Origin: Amoebophrya sp. A120
Lineage: Eukaryota; Sar; Dinophyceae; Syndiniales; Amoebophryaceae
Direction of reading: 5' to 3'
Length of the DNA stretch: 64,000 bases
Assembly: GCA_905178155.1 (NCBI GenBank)
Contig: CAJINV010000003.1
Location: forward strand, 618,720 to 682,719
This document shows positions 1 through 16,053 of this stretch, piece after piece (within the stretch, counting starts at the first letter, position 1; each line of letters opens with the position of its first letter). The translations under genes and the position numbers were made by a program. A model generated the notes under the pieces. It had not been told where the DNA came from, did not search any database, and saw nothing but the letters and a program-made list of their open reading frames with translations.

Positions 1-6167
<6,167 letters not shown>

Positions 6168-7000
6168 AAAGCTGCTTGCTCATGCTCAGGAGGTGAAATG
6201 AGAAACTGCTCCTGTAGTAGTTCCTCGTCGTCGGATAGAATTAAGTCAACAGAGATTATGGTTGTCTGTGTGTCAGTTTACCTGCAAGAAACGCGTTTAC
6301 TGTTCAAGCAGGTTCGTAGTGGTGAAAGTATGTGGCTGAAGATGAAGTTGAAACTCAAAACCCACATGAGAGTTGTTGATCTTCTTGATTTCTGACCGCT
6401 AGGACACGACTGAGTGGCTGAGTCATTTGAACTTTTCGTCAACGTACTAGAGCAGGTATTCGAAAATTATAAAGTGGCTGCCCCCATCATAATGGCCGTT
6501 CCCGTTGCTCTTGCATGCGGACCATGCGCCGGCTCTCAATTATGTACACTCAACATTTCAAGTTCGACGACACACACGCACTCGCTTAATGTCCGATTAA
6601 AGTTACCCATGGAACCAAAACGCGCATGCTATGAAGATGTCATCTTTGTCCTCCCCGCAATGATGCAGATCGTGTAGTGCTAGGTACTTACGCCACGTCG
6701 ATCAATCCTCAGCTATTTCCTCGGCTTCGAGACCGAGAAAAGATTTTGGCTCATTTGTTGACTATCGTCTAAAAAATCTGTCGCAATTTTTGACTCCTCG
6801 TCTGAGACTCGAAGCTGCATGATTGGTCGATCGCAATCGCTTCCGTGGTTTTCGTCCTGCTAATTTCGAGACATGGTCGATAACGCCAAAACATGAGACG
6901 CCGTGGTATATTGATTCCGTGTTTCGTCTCGATGTCGGTCTCGATCATGATTCGTGATCGTGTGGCGGTAAAAAGTGTCGTTCGATTATGATGCCACTTT
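6168..7000. other. Intergenic, no gene seen
   Basis: This A/T-leaning non-coding stretch follows the AK-HSD stop codon. The short open frames here have no coding character. I see no repeat or RNA gene before the hairpin region begins. Confidence 0.5.
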
Positions 7001-7100
7001 TCAAAAGCTGCCACGACTGTTGTCAGCATCCAGAAATAAAGATGCCTTCGGAAAACCGGAAAGAAAGTGATCTAGTAGAAAACCGCTAGTCCCACTGAGT

Positions 7101-7137
7101 AAAAATCGCTCGGACAACGGCTGTCCGAGCGATTTTT
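7101..7137. repeat. Fold-back hairpin 1 (MITE-like)
   Basis: Near-perfect palindrome: arm AAAAATCGCTCGGACA and its inverse TGTCCGAGCGATTTTT. Weaker complementarity extends outward (CTAATCCCACTGAG against CTCATGAGGATT in sister copies). It resembles a miniature inverted-repeat element. Confidence 0.85.
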
Positions 7138-7535
7138 CTTCATAGGAATTAGGAATTTTCATCTGGTCACTGTGGAGCGAGGTTTTTTCATGCCTCACCC
7201 GGCTAGGAGGAGTCGTAGAAAGACCATTGCTCGCACTGTTTTCGCGACCACTATTGTAAACTGCAATTTGCAGCGAATACCTTGCGGTGTATTTAATAAA
7301 AGTAAAATTTTGAAATTTCGCGGATTTCGTACTTCAATAAAAATTTGAAATTTCAAAATTCACAATTACTATTTCACTTCATGTTGGTTTCTTAGTTGCG
7401 TGTGTTCTCGCGACAGCCGAGAAGACAGCTTGCGAGGCACATGCTCCACCTTGTTCAGGGCTTGGGTGTGGGGAGGGGTGAAGCTATTTGCGGGAAAGCA
7501 AGCGACCCTGTAAAAAATCGCTAATCCCACTGAGT

Positions 7536-7572
7536 AAAAATCGCTCGGACAACAGTTGTCCGAGCGATTTTT
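7536..7572. repeat. Fold-back hairpin 2
   Basis: Same arms as hairpin 1, with centre AACAGTTG making the palindrome essentially perfect. It is preceded by the shared string CGCTAATCCCACTGAGT. Confidence 0.85.
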
Positions 7573-7777
7573 TCTCATGAGAGTTTAGAGGCTTTCATCT
7601 GGCCACTTCGGGTTGAGCTTGCTTCGTGGCTCCGGCTAGGAGGAGTCGGCGGATGGAGCAGTTGTCGTGCTGTTTTCCGCATCAAAGCATGCCACTGTGG
7701 TCAGCATAGAGAAATGAAGATGCCTTGGAAAACCGGAAGCAAAAGAACCTAGTAAAAAACCGCTAGTCCCACTGAGT

Positions 7778-7814
7778 AAAAATCGCTCGGACAACTGTTG
7801 TCCGAGCGATTTTT
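7778..7814. repeat. Fold-back hairpin 3
   Basis: Same arms, with the centre AACTGTTG. The flanks match the other copies (CGCTAGTCCCACTGAGT upstream). Confidence 0.85.
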
Positions 7815-8001
7815 CCTCATGGGGATTAAGATTTTCATATGGTCACTCTGTGGCGTGCCTCGTAACCCCGGCTGCGAAGAGTCGTCGGTGGGAGCATTGG
7901 CGGTGCATCCCACCGGAAGCTGCCTCTGTCAGCATCCAGAAATGCCGACTTGGGCAGCCGGAAGGAAATTGACCCAGTAAAAAATCGCTAATCCCCATAA
8001 G

Positions 8002-8039
8002 AAAAAACGGCTCGGACAACAGTTGTCCGAGCGATTTTT
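8002..8039. repeat. Fold-back hairpin 4 (diverged left arm)
   Basis: The left arm reads AAAAAACGGCTCGGACAAC and the right arm is unchanged. The extended fold pairs CTAATCCCCATAAG with CTTTATCGGGATTACG, showing that the unit is longer than its core. Confidence 0.8.
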
Positions 8040-8434
8040 CTTTATCGGGATTACGAATTTTCATCTGGTCACTTTGGAGCGAGGTTCATGCCTCACGGCT
8101 AGGGGGAGTCGTAGGAAAACCATTGCTCGCACTGTTTTCATCGCGACCACTATAAACTCAACTTGCAGCAAATATCTTGGGGTGTATTCGATAAAAGTAA
8201 AATTTTGAAATTTCGCGGATTTCGTACTTCAATAAAAATAAAAATTTGAAATTTCAATTCCCAATTACCATTTCACTTCATGTTGGCCTCCTAGTTGCGT
8301 GTGTTGTCGCGACAGCCGAGAAGAAAGCTTGCGAGGCACATGCTCCACCTTGTTCAAGGCTTGGATGTGGGGAGGGGTGAAGCAATTTGCGGGAATAAAA
8401 GCGACCCTGTAAAAAATCGCTAATCCCACTGAGT

Positions 8435-8471
8435 AAAAATCGCTCGGACAACAGTTGTCCGAGCGATTTTT
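8435..8471. repeat. Fold-back hairpin 5
   Basis: Identical core to hairpin 2, 899 bp downstream of it, as expected from the tandem duplication of the region. Confidence 0.85.
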
Positions 8472-9002
8472 TCCCATGAGGATTTAGGGGCTTTCATCTG
8501 GCCACTTTCTTCGGGTTGAGCTTGCTTCGTGGCTCCGGCTAGGAGGAGTCGGCGGATGGAGCAGTTGTCGTGCTGTTTTCCGCATAGCATGGAAGGTGCT
8601 GCTGGTTGTGGAGCTGCAGTGTCATTTTATGGTCGTTCCGGTTGTTGGACAGTCCCCCAGACATAGGGGGTCGAAGAAGAAGATGATGAAGAATCTGTCC
8701 AGGTTTCAAACCTCGAAGGAGCAAGCTGCGTTCCTTTAGTAGAACAAGGAACAAGAAGGTCGCGAGTTCATGATTTTTTAACGTGCTTTGCCTTTGTTTT
8801 CAGTCTTTCTTTCTGTGGGACAGACTAGATTTTCGTCTTTGTAAGAAAAAGTACAGAATAAAAAGATGACGAGAGCACACACGACTTTATCTTCTACAAT
8901 GGAGCAGCCGACGCGACATCGTTGTGTATCAAGAGGTAGGAGGCTCGAAAGGAAACCGAAACAAGACCCGAAGCACCAGCTGTAGAAGAGTAACACAGCA
9001 AA

Positions 9003-10006
9003 ATGTCCACCTCGCTTTTGCGCAACAATTGTACGGAGGACAATCTCCACTGCACCCCGGCTATCCCGAACATCATCACCAACCCCGCGGACATACCGAC
9101 CGGGGGAAAAGGGAACAAGCATCCCATCCGGAACCCGCTTTTCGCGAAGGACGCTTGGATATGACGGTGCACAACTCCCCCTCCCCCTCATTTGTCATGC
9201 AAAATACCCAATCCACCCTTTGTTTGCCTCTTGGCACTGTGTGCATGACAAGTTCTGGCACTAGCCCAAATAGCACTATACTCCAGTGCAAATCTGTCAT
9301 GCAAAACCGGCATTCTTGCTGATGCTTGTATTGCCGTTCATGCTATACAAATGAGGTGGAGGAGGGGTTGTGCACTGTCATATTGGAACGAGCGCGAGTG
9401 GCACTCCATGCGGAAAGCCTTGAATGCCGTATGACAGCCTCAGGTTGGAAATCCTCAAAGTGGAAATAATTTGTAATGCAAAAAAACGACTCCAGTTGAA
9501 GCGCCATTTGTGGTCGGCGCATGACAAATTTCCTGGGCCCTTAAAGCATGTCTGTCATGCAGGTTAAGGCAAAGGGGTGCCCTTTTCTCGTGCTAAGCAA
9601 CACTCCAATTCTTCACCCCTAGCAGGACAATATCAATAGTCGGTCTCCATCGTGTCCTCCGCAATACAGTCTTTTTTGCTTTTTATTTCATGCATCACAA
9701 ATTATTTCCACTTTGAGGATTTCCAACCTGAGGACTTCATACGCCGCACGGATCGCCGACAACGCCGTACGGGAGGCGTACCGATACGCGCAGTGGTCGA
9801 GGGATCGTTCAGGCATGGTCAAGCAGTACGCGAGAAAGGCGCTGGAAACCTTCGACCAGGAGTTCGGCCCACCAGAGCGCGAAATGTTAACAGGAAGTGC
9901 AGCGTCGTCTTTGCAAACGTTCGGACAGGCTGCCCCGCTTCAGGTGCATTCCAACGTAATGCCGGAATTTCAAACTGCCGGAATAAGAACTGCGCATTGG
10001 TTTTGA
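9003..10006 (+). CDS. Unknown 152-aa protein
   Basis: The start is ATG 9003. Three exons (9003-9159, 9388-9429, 9747-10006) total 459 nt, exactly 153 codons including TGA. The product begins MSTSLLRNNCTED. Its middle is helical and basic (ADNAVREAYRYAQWSRD, then KQYARKALETFDQEFG), and it ends TAGIRTAHWF. No domain is recognised and no signal peptide or membrane segment is seen. The two introns are introners, and the exon between them is only 42 nt. Splicing is supported by precise TSDs and frame continuity; function is unknown. Confidence 0.7.
9160..9382 (+). mobile_element. Introner, family F1
   Basis: This 223 bp element is closely similar over its length to 447-672. The ends are TATGACGGTGCACAAC and GTTGTGCACTGTCATA. 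The TSD is TTGGA (9155-9159 and 9383-9387). Excision joins FAKDAW to NEREWHSM. Confidence 0.93.
9430..9741 (+). mobile_element. Introner, F4-like variant
   Basis: TIRs of about 50 bp: TATGACAGCCTCAGGTTGG at the left, with inverse CCAACCTGAGGACTTCATA at the right. The TSD is GCCG (9426-9429 and 9743-9746). Excision joins RKALNA to ARIADNAV. Confidence 0.9.
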
Positions 10007-10692
10007 TGATTGAAATTGAAACACTTATATCGTGTTGGACGAACTGGAACCTTGATCGCCCTTTCACGTGTCTTGGAAGCCAGTTGAGAAAATGATTTGG
10101 TTTTATTTGCAGATCTTTTTCGATGATTTTGTTGCCTCGCGATTTTGCGATGGTCATGAATGATGTGTTTCAGATGCCAGCATGAGGGACGCTGTAGCTA
10201 TGTGTCCGGGGTAGGCAATGTGTGGAATTGTACGAACAAATCGGAAGGATGCACTTGTTTTGTTCTTTTAAAGGAGATGAAATAAACGGCTCATGCTCAT
10301 CTGATGCTGATTTTCGATTCAGACAGCGTCAGCTTGCTTCGTTCTTCGTAGTTGCCCAAGGTTCTAGTTGGACCAGAAACTTCCACAGCGATTGCAACCC
10401 CTTCGACCCCTGGATGCTGCAACGAATAGCAATAAAATCTTTCGCTTGTGGTCTCTCTATTAGGGCAGAGCAGAAAATGAATCGTACCTACTGGGTTTCT
10501 TGCACCTTTTGATGCGGTCGTGGCTCCGGGCACATTCTTGTGTAGAAGAAGTCGGTTTGTTTTTTTCTGTTATCCATATTCGCATTTTTGATTCTTTGCG
10601 TTGATTTGCTCCTGCTCGATTGGAGATTGGAGCTTCTGACATAAGTACCGAAAACGAGCTTGTGTCTGCCTGCCAGCGAGATATAAAGCAGC
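10007..10692. other. Intergenic, no gene seen
   Basis: There is nothing recognisable between two plus-strand genes. Small open frames on both strands lack coding signs. Confidence 0.5.
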
Positions 10693-13600
10693 ATGGCGGG
10701 AAACTATCCCTTGGTTCACTTTTTCTCTCTTCAGAACGGCTCCGGTGATGATGCTTCGTTGCTCACCGCTGCTCGCCTCAGTTCTTCTGTTGTTTACGAT
10801 CCGCCAGGAGCGGAGGCCGCTGCGGGCCGGAATATAGCAGGCAGTGCGAATGAAGGTACAATACGCGGAGTAGGAGGGCCGCGACATCGTGGAGCTTCTA
10901 GTAGCTCTGACTCCCTCGTGGAGAGGAAAATTGCGTCGAAAAGCCCGGGGTTCGAACCATCAACGCCGGCGCCGTTCACTCCCGCGTCGCGATTAGAGGA
11001 ACATGCTCAGGTGGGTGCAGCAGCGGCAGCAGCGAGTGATTCAACCGCAACGTCATCGAAAAAAAACTCTCCTCCGGGGCGAAATGAAGAGCGTGTACTT
11101 CTGCCGCCGCCAGAGGTGGACCAACTGGTGGCTAAGGCAACAGATAAAAATCCACATTTGGAACATCATGTTGCTGATGAAGACGATGAAGATGCTGAGC
11201 CGCCTGCGCTTGGCTCCGGCAACATCCACGACATCCCCGGTGATGTCGCGCAGAGACAAGACTTCAAGGAGCGAGCGCTTTTGGCGGCCGAGACTGCGTT
11301 TTTCGACAACTGCTTCGACGGGACCGCGGGCGCGCTGAAGCGAGTGATTGGCCAAGAGCTCGGCTACCCTCCGTCGGTCATCCAGCTGCGTGTCATACCA
11401 AAAGAGGATGAGAGTTTCTTGCTGGGCGGGTCCAACAATCAACATGACGATGATGGTGATACTAGCTTCCTTTTACCCCCAGATGAAGAAGTTCCGGACT
11501 TCGACGAGGACGTCTCGCCCGCCGTTTCCAGGCAGGTGACGGAGAACAACGCAGCACACCTGGGCAGCAGCTCTGTCGTGGTGGAAAACAACGCGAGCGC
11601 GCTCGACCAAATTGAAGGGGTGACCTTCTGTGACGTTTATTGCACCGTCCCGTCATTACCGCGGACGATCGCAGACCAAGCCAAGTGCGACAGGCTGCAA
11701 TCTGAAGTCATCAGAAAGATCCTTTTGGCGGTACAGGGTGTCGTGGAGAATGAGGAGAAGAGGGAGACTTCTAAAATAAATGCCAACGATCATATTAACG
11801 GAACAACAAGAGGAGATGCTCAACCTGATGATCCCGATGTCGCAAGAACATCTTCAACAGGAGAAACAGTACGACTCCTACCGCGCACTGCTTCCACACC
11901 TTCATCCGCTGCGGCACCAGCCGGTGACGATGAACAACCCACACTGGACAGCATCGTTGTGGACTTGAAGGTGAAAATCCGTGTGTGGACGTGCACGTTT
12001 CAGTACGGGATCGTGTCGCCCGCCCACTTTACCGGTCCATTGCAGGAACTCCAGGACATCGAGCGCCTGGGGCCGGTGGTCTGCGAAGAGTGGGTCGCCC
12101 TGGCCCACTACCGTGACCATAAGGATTTCGAGTCGAGCTTCTTCAACTTTCTGTGCCTCAAGTACTTTCGCGATCTGGCCCTCGCGTTGGTACGACACCC
12201 GAAAACGGACCCCGCGCTGTTGACGTTCGATTTGGCGCAGCTCCCCGCTTTCGAAAAGTTGGTCGTCGATCTGAATGACGAGATCTACTTCGGTACCTTG
12301 AAGAACTACTGTCCGGAGTTTGTGAGCAGTCCGCTGGGTGCTGCCTACCTGTGCGGCAGCGACGAGTTGGTCTTAGAGTTGCTGGCGAAAAAGCAATGCG
12401 ACTACTGTACGCCCGACGCAAACAGCGCCAACGCGGCGAATGAAGAACTGGTGGCGACACGGTTGCGAACACTGCTGATACAGTTCAAACGCTTACTGAT
12501 CGAAATTCAAGCAAGGTATGACTTCGAGCAGCTGCAGAAAGAGCGGCTTGCAGTTGCGAGCAGCCCCCTGTCTCGCACGTCGAGCGCACCGGGAGCAGAA
12601 CGTCAGGACGTCGACAAGTTGTCATCAATAAATCACGGAACAACAACAGATAAAAATGCAACTGGAATTCCTGCGGGTGCGGTCTTGAGCAAGGCACGAC
12701 GCACATCCTCTGTGCCAGCATCGTCCTCCTCTGCAGGAGCTTCTACGGGCAGCAGCCCCGGTCGTCGCAGAGAAGCGTTGCAAGCAATGGCTTTAACAAG
12801 CACTGCCGGTGCAGCTGCAGCAGCAGCCGTCAATTACGACGGCACAGAAGTTGTAGACCACCCACCGTCTGCTTCGTACGGATTTGTCCACGACGATTTG
12901 CGGTCCGCGGAGGACGTGCTCTACCCAGAGCGCGCGTCGGGAATTGTCATTTTGAAGCAGGACACCGTGATCCAGCAGTTCGTTCGCGAAGTCGGCGTGC
13001 CCGTGCTCTTTCACGACGCCGCACTTCTGGAACTTCAGACCGCCTGGGTGCACCGGGAAATCATGCCCGGAGACTTTTTAGAAGCAGGAAAAACAGTTAC
13101 TGGCGGGAAAAATGGGGACGTAAAAACTACGTCAGGAGACAATGAATCTGTCTTCGCGAAGGCCTGCGAAGCTACTACAAACGGGTTGAACAACCAATTA
13201 CGGACCGTCAATGCGTCACTCGCCACCAAGCGGTTCGGCGAAGCTCCGGGTAGTTGTTCGGAGTGGTTTACCGAGAATTTTCTCGGGGATCCAAGGGCCT
13301 CGTCCGAGTACGTGATCGGCTCCGACGTGGTAAACAGCACGGACACGCTGGCGGACCCGTTCACCGACCGCAGTTTCTACACGGATTCCAAGGAGTGCTC
13401 CATGCTGGAAATGGCCATGAGCGAGCTCCGAGTGAATGTTGTCTTGGCGCTGCTGGTATGGATTGCAAATGTGTCTGGGTCTGGAAGATTGCAACTTGTC
13501 ATGCTAAATCCGAATCATGCAAAAAGAAAAATCTGTGTTGCATGAGTGCCAAAAGCTATCCACTTTCGACCAAGTTGGGAGGGAGTTTCTCACGCAGGAT

Positions 13601-15473
13601 AGGCATGACAGAGACCTCACAGAGTCTTTCATACTAGGTCCCGCATTCCAAACCGCAGGGGTCAGGGAAATCCTGCATGACAAGTTTACAGTCTTCCAGA
13701 CCCAGACATATTTGCAGTTGATAGCTGGCCCGGCCGGACCTGAACTCCGCGCTGATTACCAGCTCCGTGTTATCAAATGCAAATACGTCTGGGTCTGGAA
13801 GAATGCAACTTGTGATGCTGCATTTGGATTCCAAGAAAATCTGTATTGCATGAGTAGCAAAGGGAGCGCGTTTTTTGCTACGCCCAGAGGGCATTTGTCA
13901 TGCGGAATAGGCATCAAGAAGCCCTCAAAAAATCTGTGATGCTAGGGCGTGCATCACGGACATCATGGCTCATGCAAAACGTGCGTGACAAGTCTCAGAA
14001 TGTTTCAGACCCAGACAGATTTGCATTTGATAAGTGTACGAGAAGGCACTTTCCTACGCCTTAGATCGCGGCTTCGGGATTCAATCGCGGTCCTCCTTCA
14101 GTTACAACGCAGCTGCGCGACGGGAAAACGCCGACGGTCTGGACGCCCGAAGCGACACGCGCGTAGCCGCCAGCGCCGTTCTGAACCTCTTCCCACCACG
14201 GGGGTTCGATCTCTGGCAGAGCATTTGTGCGTTATTTCAGATGAAAATCAGGGAAGCGACGATGCGTGTCACCACTGTCACAGAGGACGTCCTCGAGACG
14301 GGGCAGTGGTGCGACGAGGTCGTGGGTACAAGGACTTCTACCGGTGGCGCCGCGAATGGCAAGAGCAATGCTCGTTTTGGGCATGATCAACAAGAAGAAG
14401 ACGAAGCAGTTGAAGTAGAAGTTGCATCTTCATCACCAGTAAAAAGAACAGGTGAAGAACGCAAAATAAATGCAGCAGCTGCGGCCGGCGCCGACGCAGA
14501 TGACTCTCCAACTACTGAACGCCAAACATCCACCACACGACGCCCAGGAGCAAGTAGGAGATTTTTACATAAGCGGGTCCACAAGTGGTACCAGTTTGAA
14601 CTGAAATCGATCGAGGCGGAGTCGCGCTCCGTGGCAAAGTACGACGAAGAAGTGCTTACGGCAATCGAGACCTACATGGGCATGGGGATTTACTCGGACA
14701 CCTACAACACTTCTTGCCTGGACCGCCGGGTGTTTACCGACGCCGCGTTGCGCTGCTTGAAACAGGAGTACTACAAGTGGAAGCGGGAACAGCGGCCGAA
14801 ACACATTCTCGGCCTGCACTGTATGGAAGCGTCAGGTTTGAAATCGACAAAATTATTGAAACTGTCATGCATAAGATGCAAGGCATGAAGTGCCTGTCTT
14901 GCCGGGATGGCAAGCAAGGCCGATTGTGAGCCTGTTTAGGGTTTGAGATAGAGCTGTTAAAGTAGCATGACAAAAGCAGTCTTCTGTGCCCAAACAGCAT
15001 GACAAATTGGATTCCGGTGCTCGGAAAATTTGTCATGCGCCCCCTGATAAGTGGGCTTTCGACTGGTATCGGTTTTATGCATGGCAAACTATCTCAACTT
15101 TGACGATGTCGATTCTGACACTCCCATACACTGCTGCGGCGTGCAGTGGAAGAACCTGCGCTGTGAACTCGTCGAGAGGCAAGTAGTTTCGACGGTAGTT
15201 GCCGCGCCGGTTGAGCATATGCATTGCAAAAGTATCGTACTAGTATGAATTGCATTACAAATTCACTTAGCATTACAAATTGAATTTGTAATGCGGATCT
15301 GCCTCGATAAAAAGATTTGTAGATGCATAAACGCAATTAGTACGAGTGCGATACTTTTGCACAGGAAAGAGCAGGCGGGTGGACAGAAGAAGAAGCAGCA
15401 AGCGGAGTCGCTGGCGCAGCAGCGGAAATACCAGACGGAGCTGCGAGACGTCATGGAGGGCTACTGGGGCTGA
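10693..15473 (+). CDS. Large unknown protein with ankyrin-like segments (1257 aa)
   Basis: The start is ATG 10693. Five exons (10693-13456, 13729-13770, 14038-14821, 15134-15217, 15374-15473) total 3774 nt, a multiple of three. The first ~350 residues are low complexity (Ser/Ala/Glu-rich). A folded region near residues 410-640 includes SSPLGAAYLCGSDELVLELLAK, and a second near 800-960 includes LEMAMSELRVNVVLALLARPD. Both have the helix-pair look of ankyrin repeats, but the match is loose. The C-terminus is charged and Gln-rich (GGQKKKQQAESLAQQRKYQ). No catalytic motif is seen. All four introns are introners. Function is unknown, perhaps a scaffold. Confidence 0.75.
13457..13723 (+). mobile_element. 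Introner, family F3
   Basis: The ends contain CTGGGTCTGGAAGATTGC and CTTCCAGACCCAGA. The TSD is GCTGG (13452-13456 and 13724-13728). Because the TSD starts and ends in G, the same intron can be read as canonical GT-AG, one codon different. Confidence 0.92.
13771..14033 (+). mobile_element. Introner, family F3
   Basis: It starts TATCAAATGCAAATACG and ends with TTTCAGACCCAGACAG then TTTGATA. The TSD is GTGT (13767-13770 and 14034-14037). Only a 42-nt exon separates it from the previous introner. Excision joins ITSSV to YEKALSY. Confidence 0.9.
14822..15128 (+). mobile_element. Introner, family F4
   Basis: This 307 bp element has ends TATGGAAGCGTCAGG and GATTCTGACACTCCCATA. The TSD is CACTG (14817-14821 and 15129-15133). 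Excision joins HILGLHC to CGVQWKN. Confidence 0.92.
15218..15368 (+). mobile_element. Introner, family F2
   Basis: This 151 bp element has ends TATGCATTGCAAAAGTATCG and CGATACTTTTGCACAGG. The TSD is GAGCA (15213-15217 and 15369-15373). Its right end reads GGAAA rather than GGATA. Excision joins AAPVE to QAGGQKK. Confidence 0.9.
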
Positions 15474-16053
15474 GGAATCTTGAATCTTCAGAACTTGTGA
15501 TGTGGTACCCGAACCCGGTTTGTGTATGTGCATGGCGAGACTTATCTCTGCGAGCGCGCTTCCACCAGAACAAAACGAAATAAAAGTGAAAGCTCTTTGT
15601 TCTTCAGGTTGACAACTGTTGTTGTTGAGTTCATGAGCACGGAGATTTTTGCAATCATTCTTTTTTGGCTTCGAATTTGAAAAAGGAGAAACACCTTTGC
15701 CGCGATGACGGCACATCATGCACTCGTAATTTTTCGTTGCCCATTGTTCCCTCCGCATCCGCTCTAAAATAAATAGTTTGATTCCTGCTACCAGCACCGG
15801 AATGTTGTACTAACTGCCAGTTACAAGAGCTCTCTGTTGTTACCAACGATGTGCCGTTCTGAGGCTTTGCATTTTGAAGATCCAAAACTTGTTCTCGCGA
15901 CACTACATAGGGTGTATAGCAGCTAAGGTCGTCAACGCCAAACGGCGAAGGTGAAGAGAATGATGATGAAACCGCGGTTTCTTCGCAGAGAATAAAGATC
16001 CTGATACACGCGGCGCGACCTCGCGGCACTGATACTGAAGAAGATCATTAGAT
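15474..16053. other. Intergenic, no gene seen
   Basis: No repeat or coding signal was recognised between the ankyrin-like gene and the methyltransferase gene. Confidence 0.5.

Larger units (their letters stand above)
7101..8590. repeat. Tandemly duplicated ~0.9 kb block carrying fold-back hairpins
   Basis: The interval 7101-7690 recurs at 8002-8590, offset about 900 bp, with high similarity. Shared landmarks include GGCTAGGAGGAGTCG, the segment ending TTGAAATTTC, and CTCCACCTTGTTC. A shorter related unit lies between the copies (7690-8000). No protein is encoded. Five near-identical hairpins sit inside. Confidence 0.85.

Noticed and set aside
6744-6753. TTTTGGCTCA, resembling part of the dinoflagellate spliced leader
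   Set aside because: Only about ten bases match, with no surrounding leader sequence, donor site or repeated array.
10950-10970. GGGTTCGAACC, like a tRNA T-arm
   Set aside because: It lies in a long coding frame and no cloverleaf can be drawn around it.
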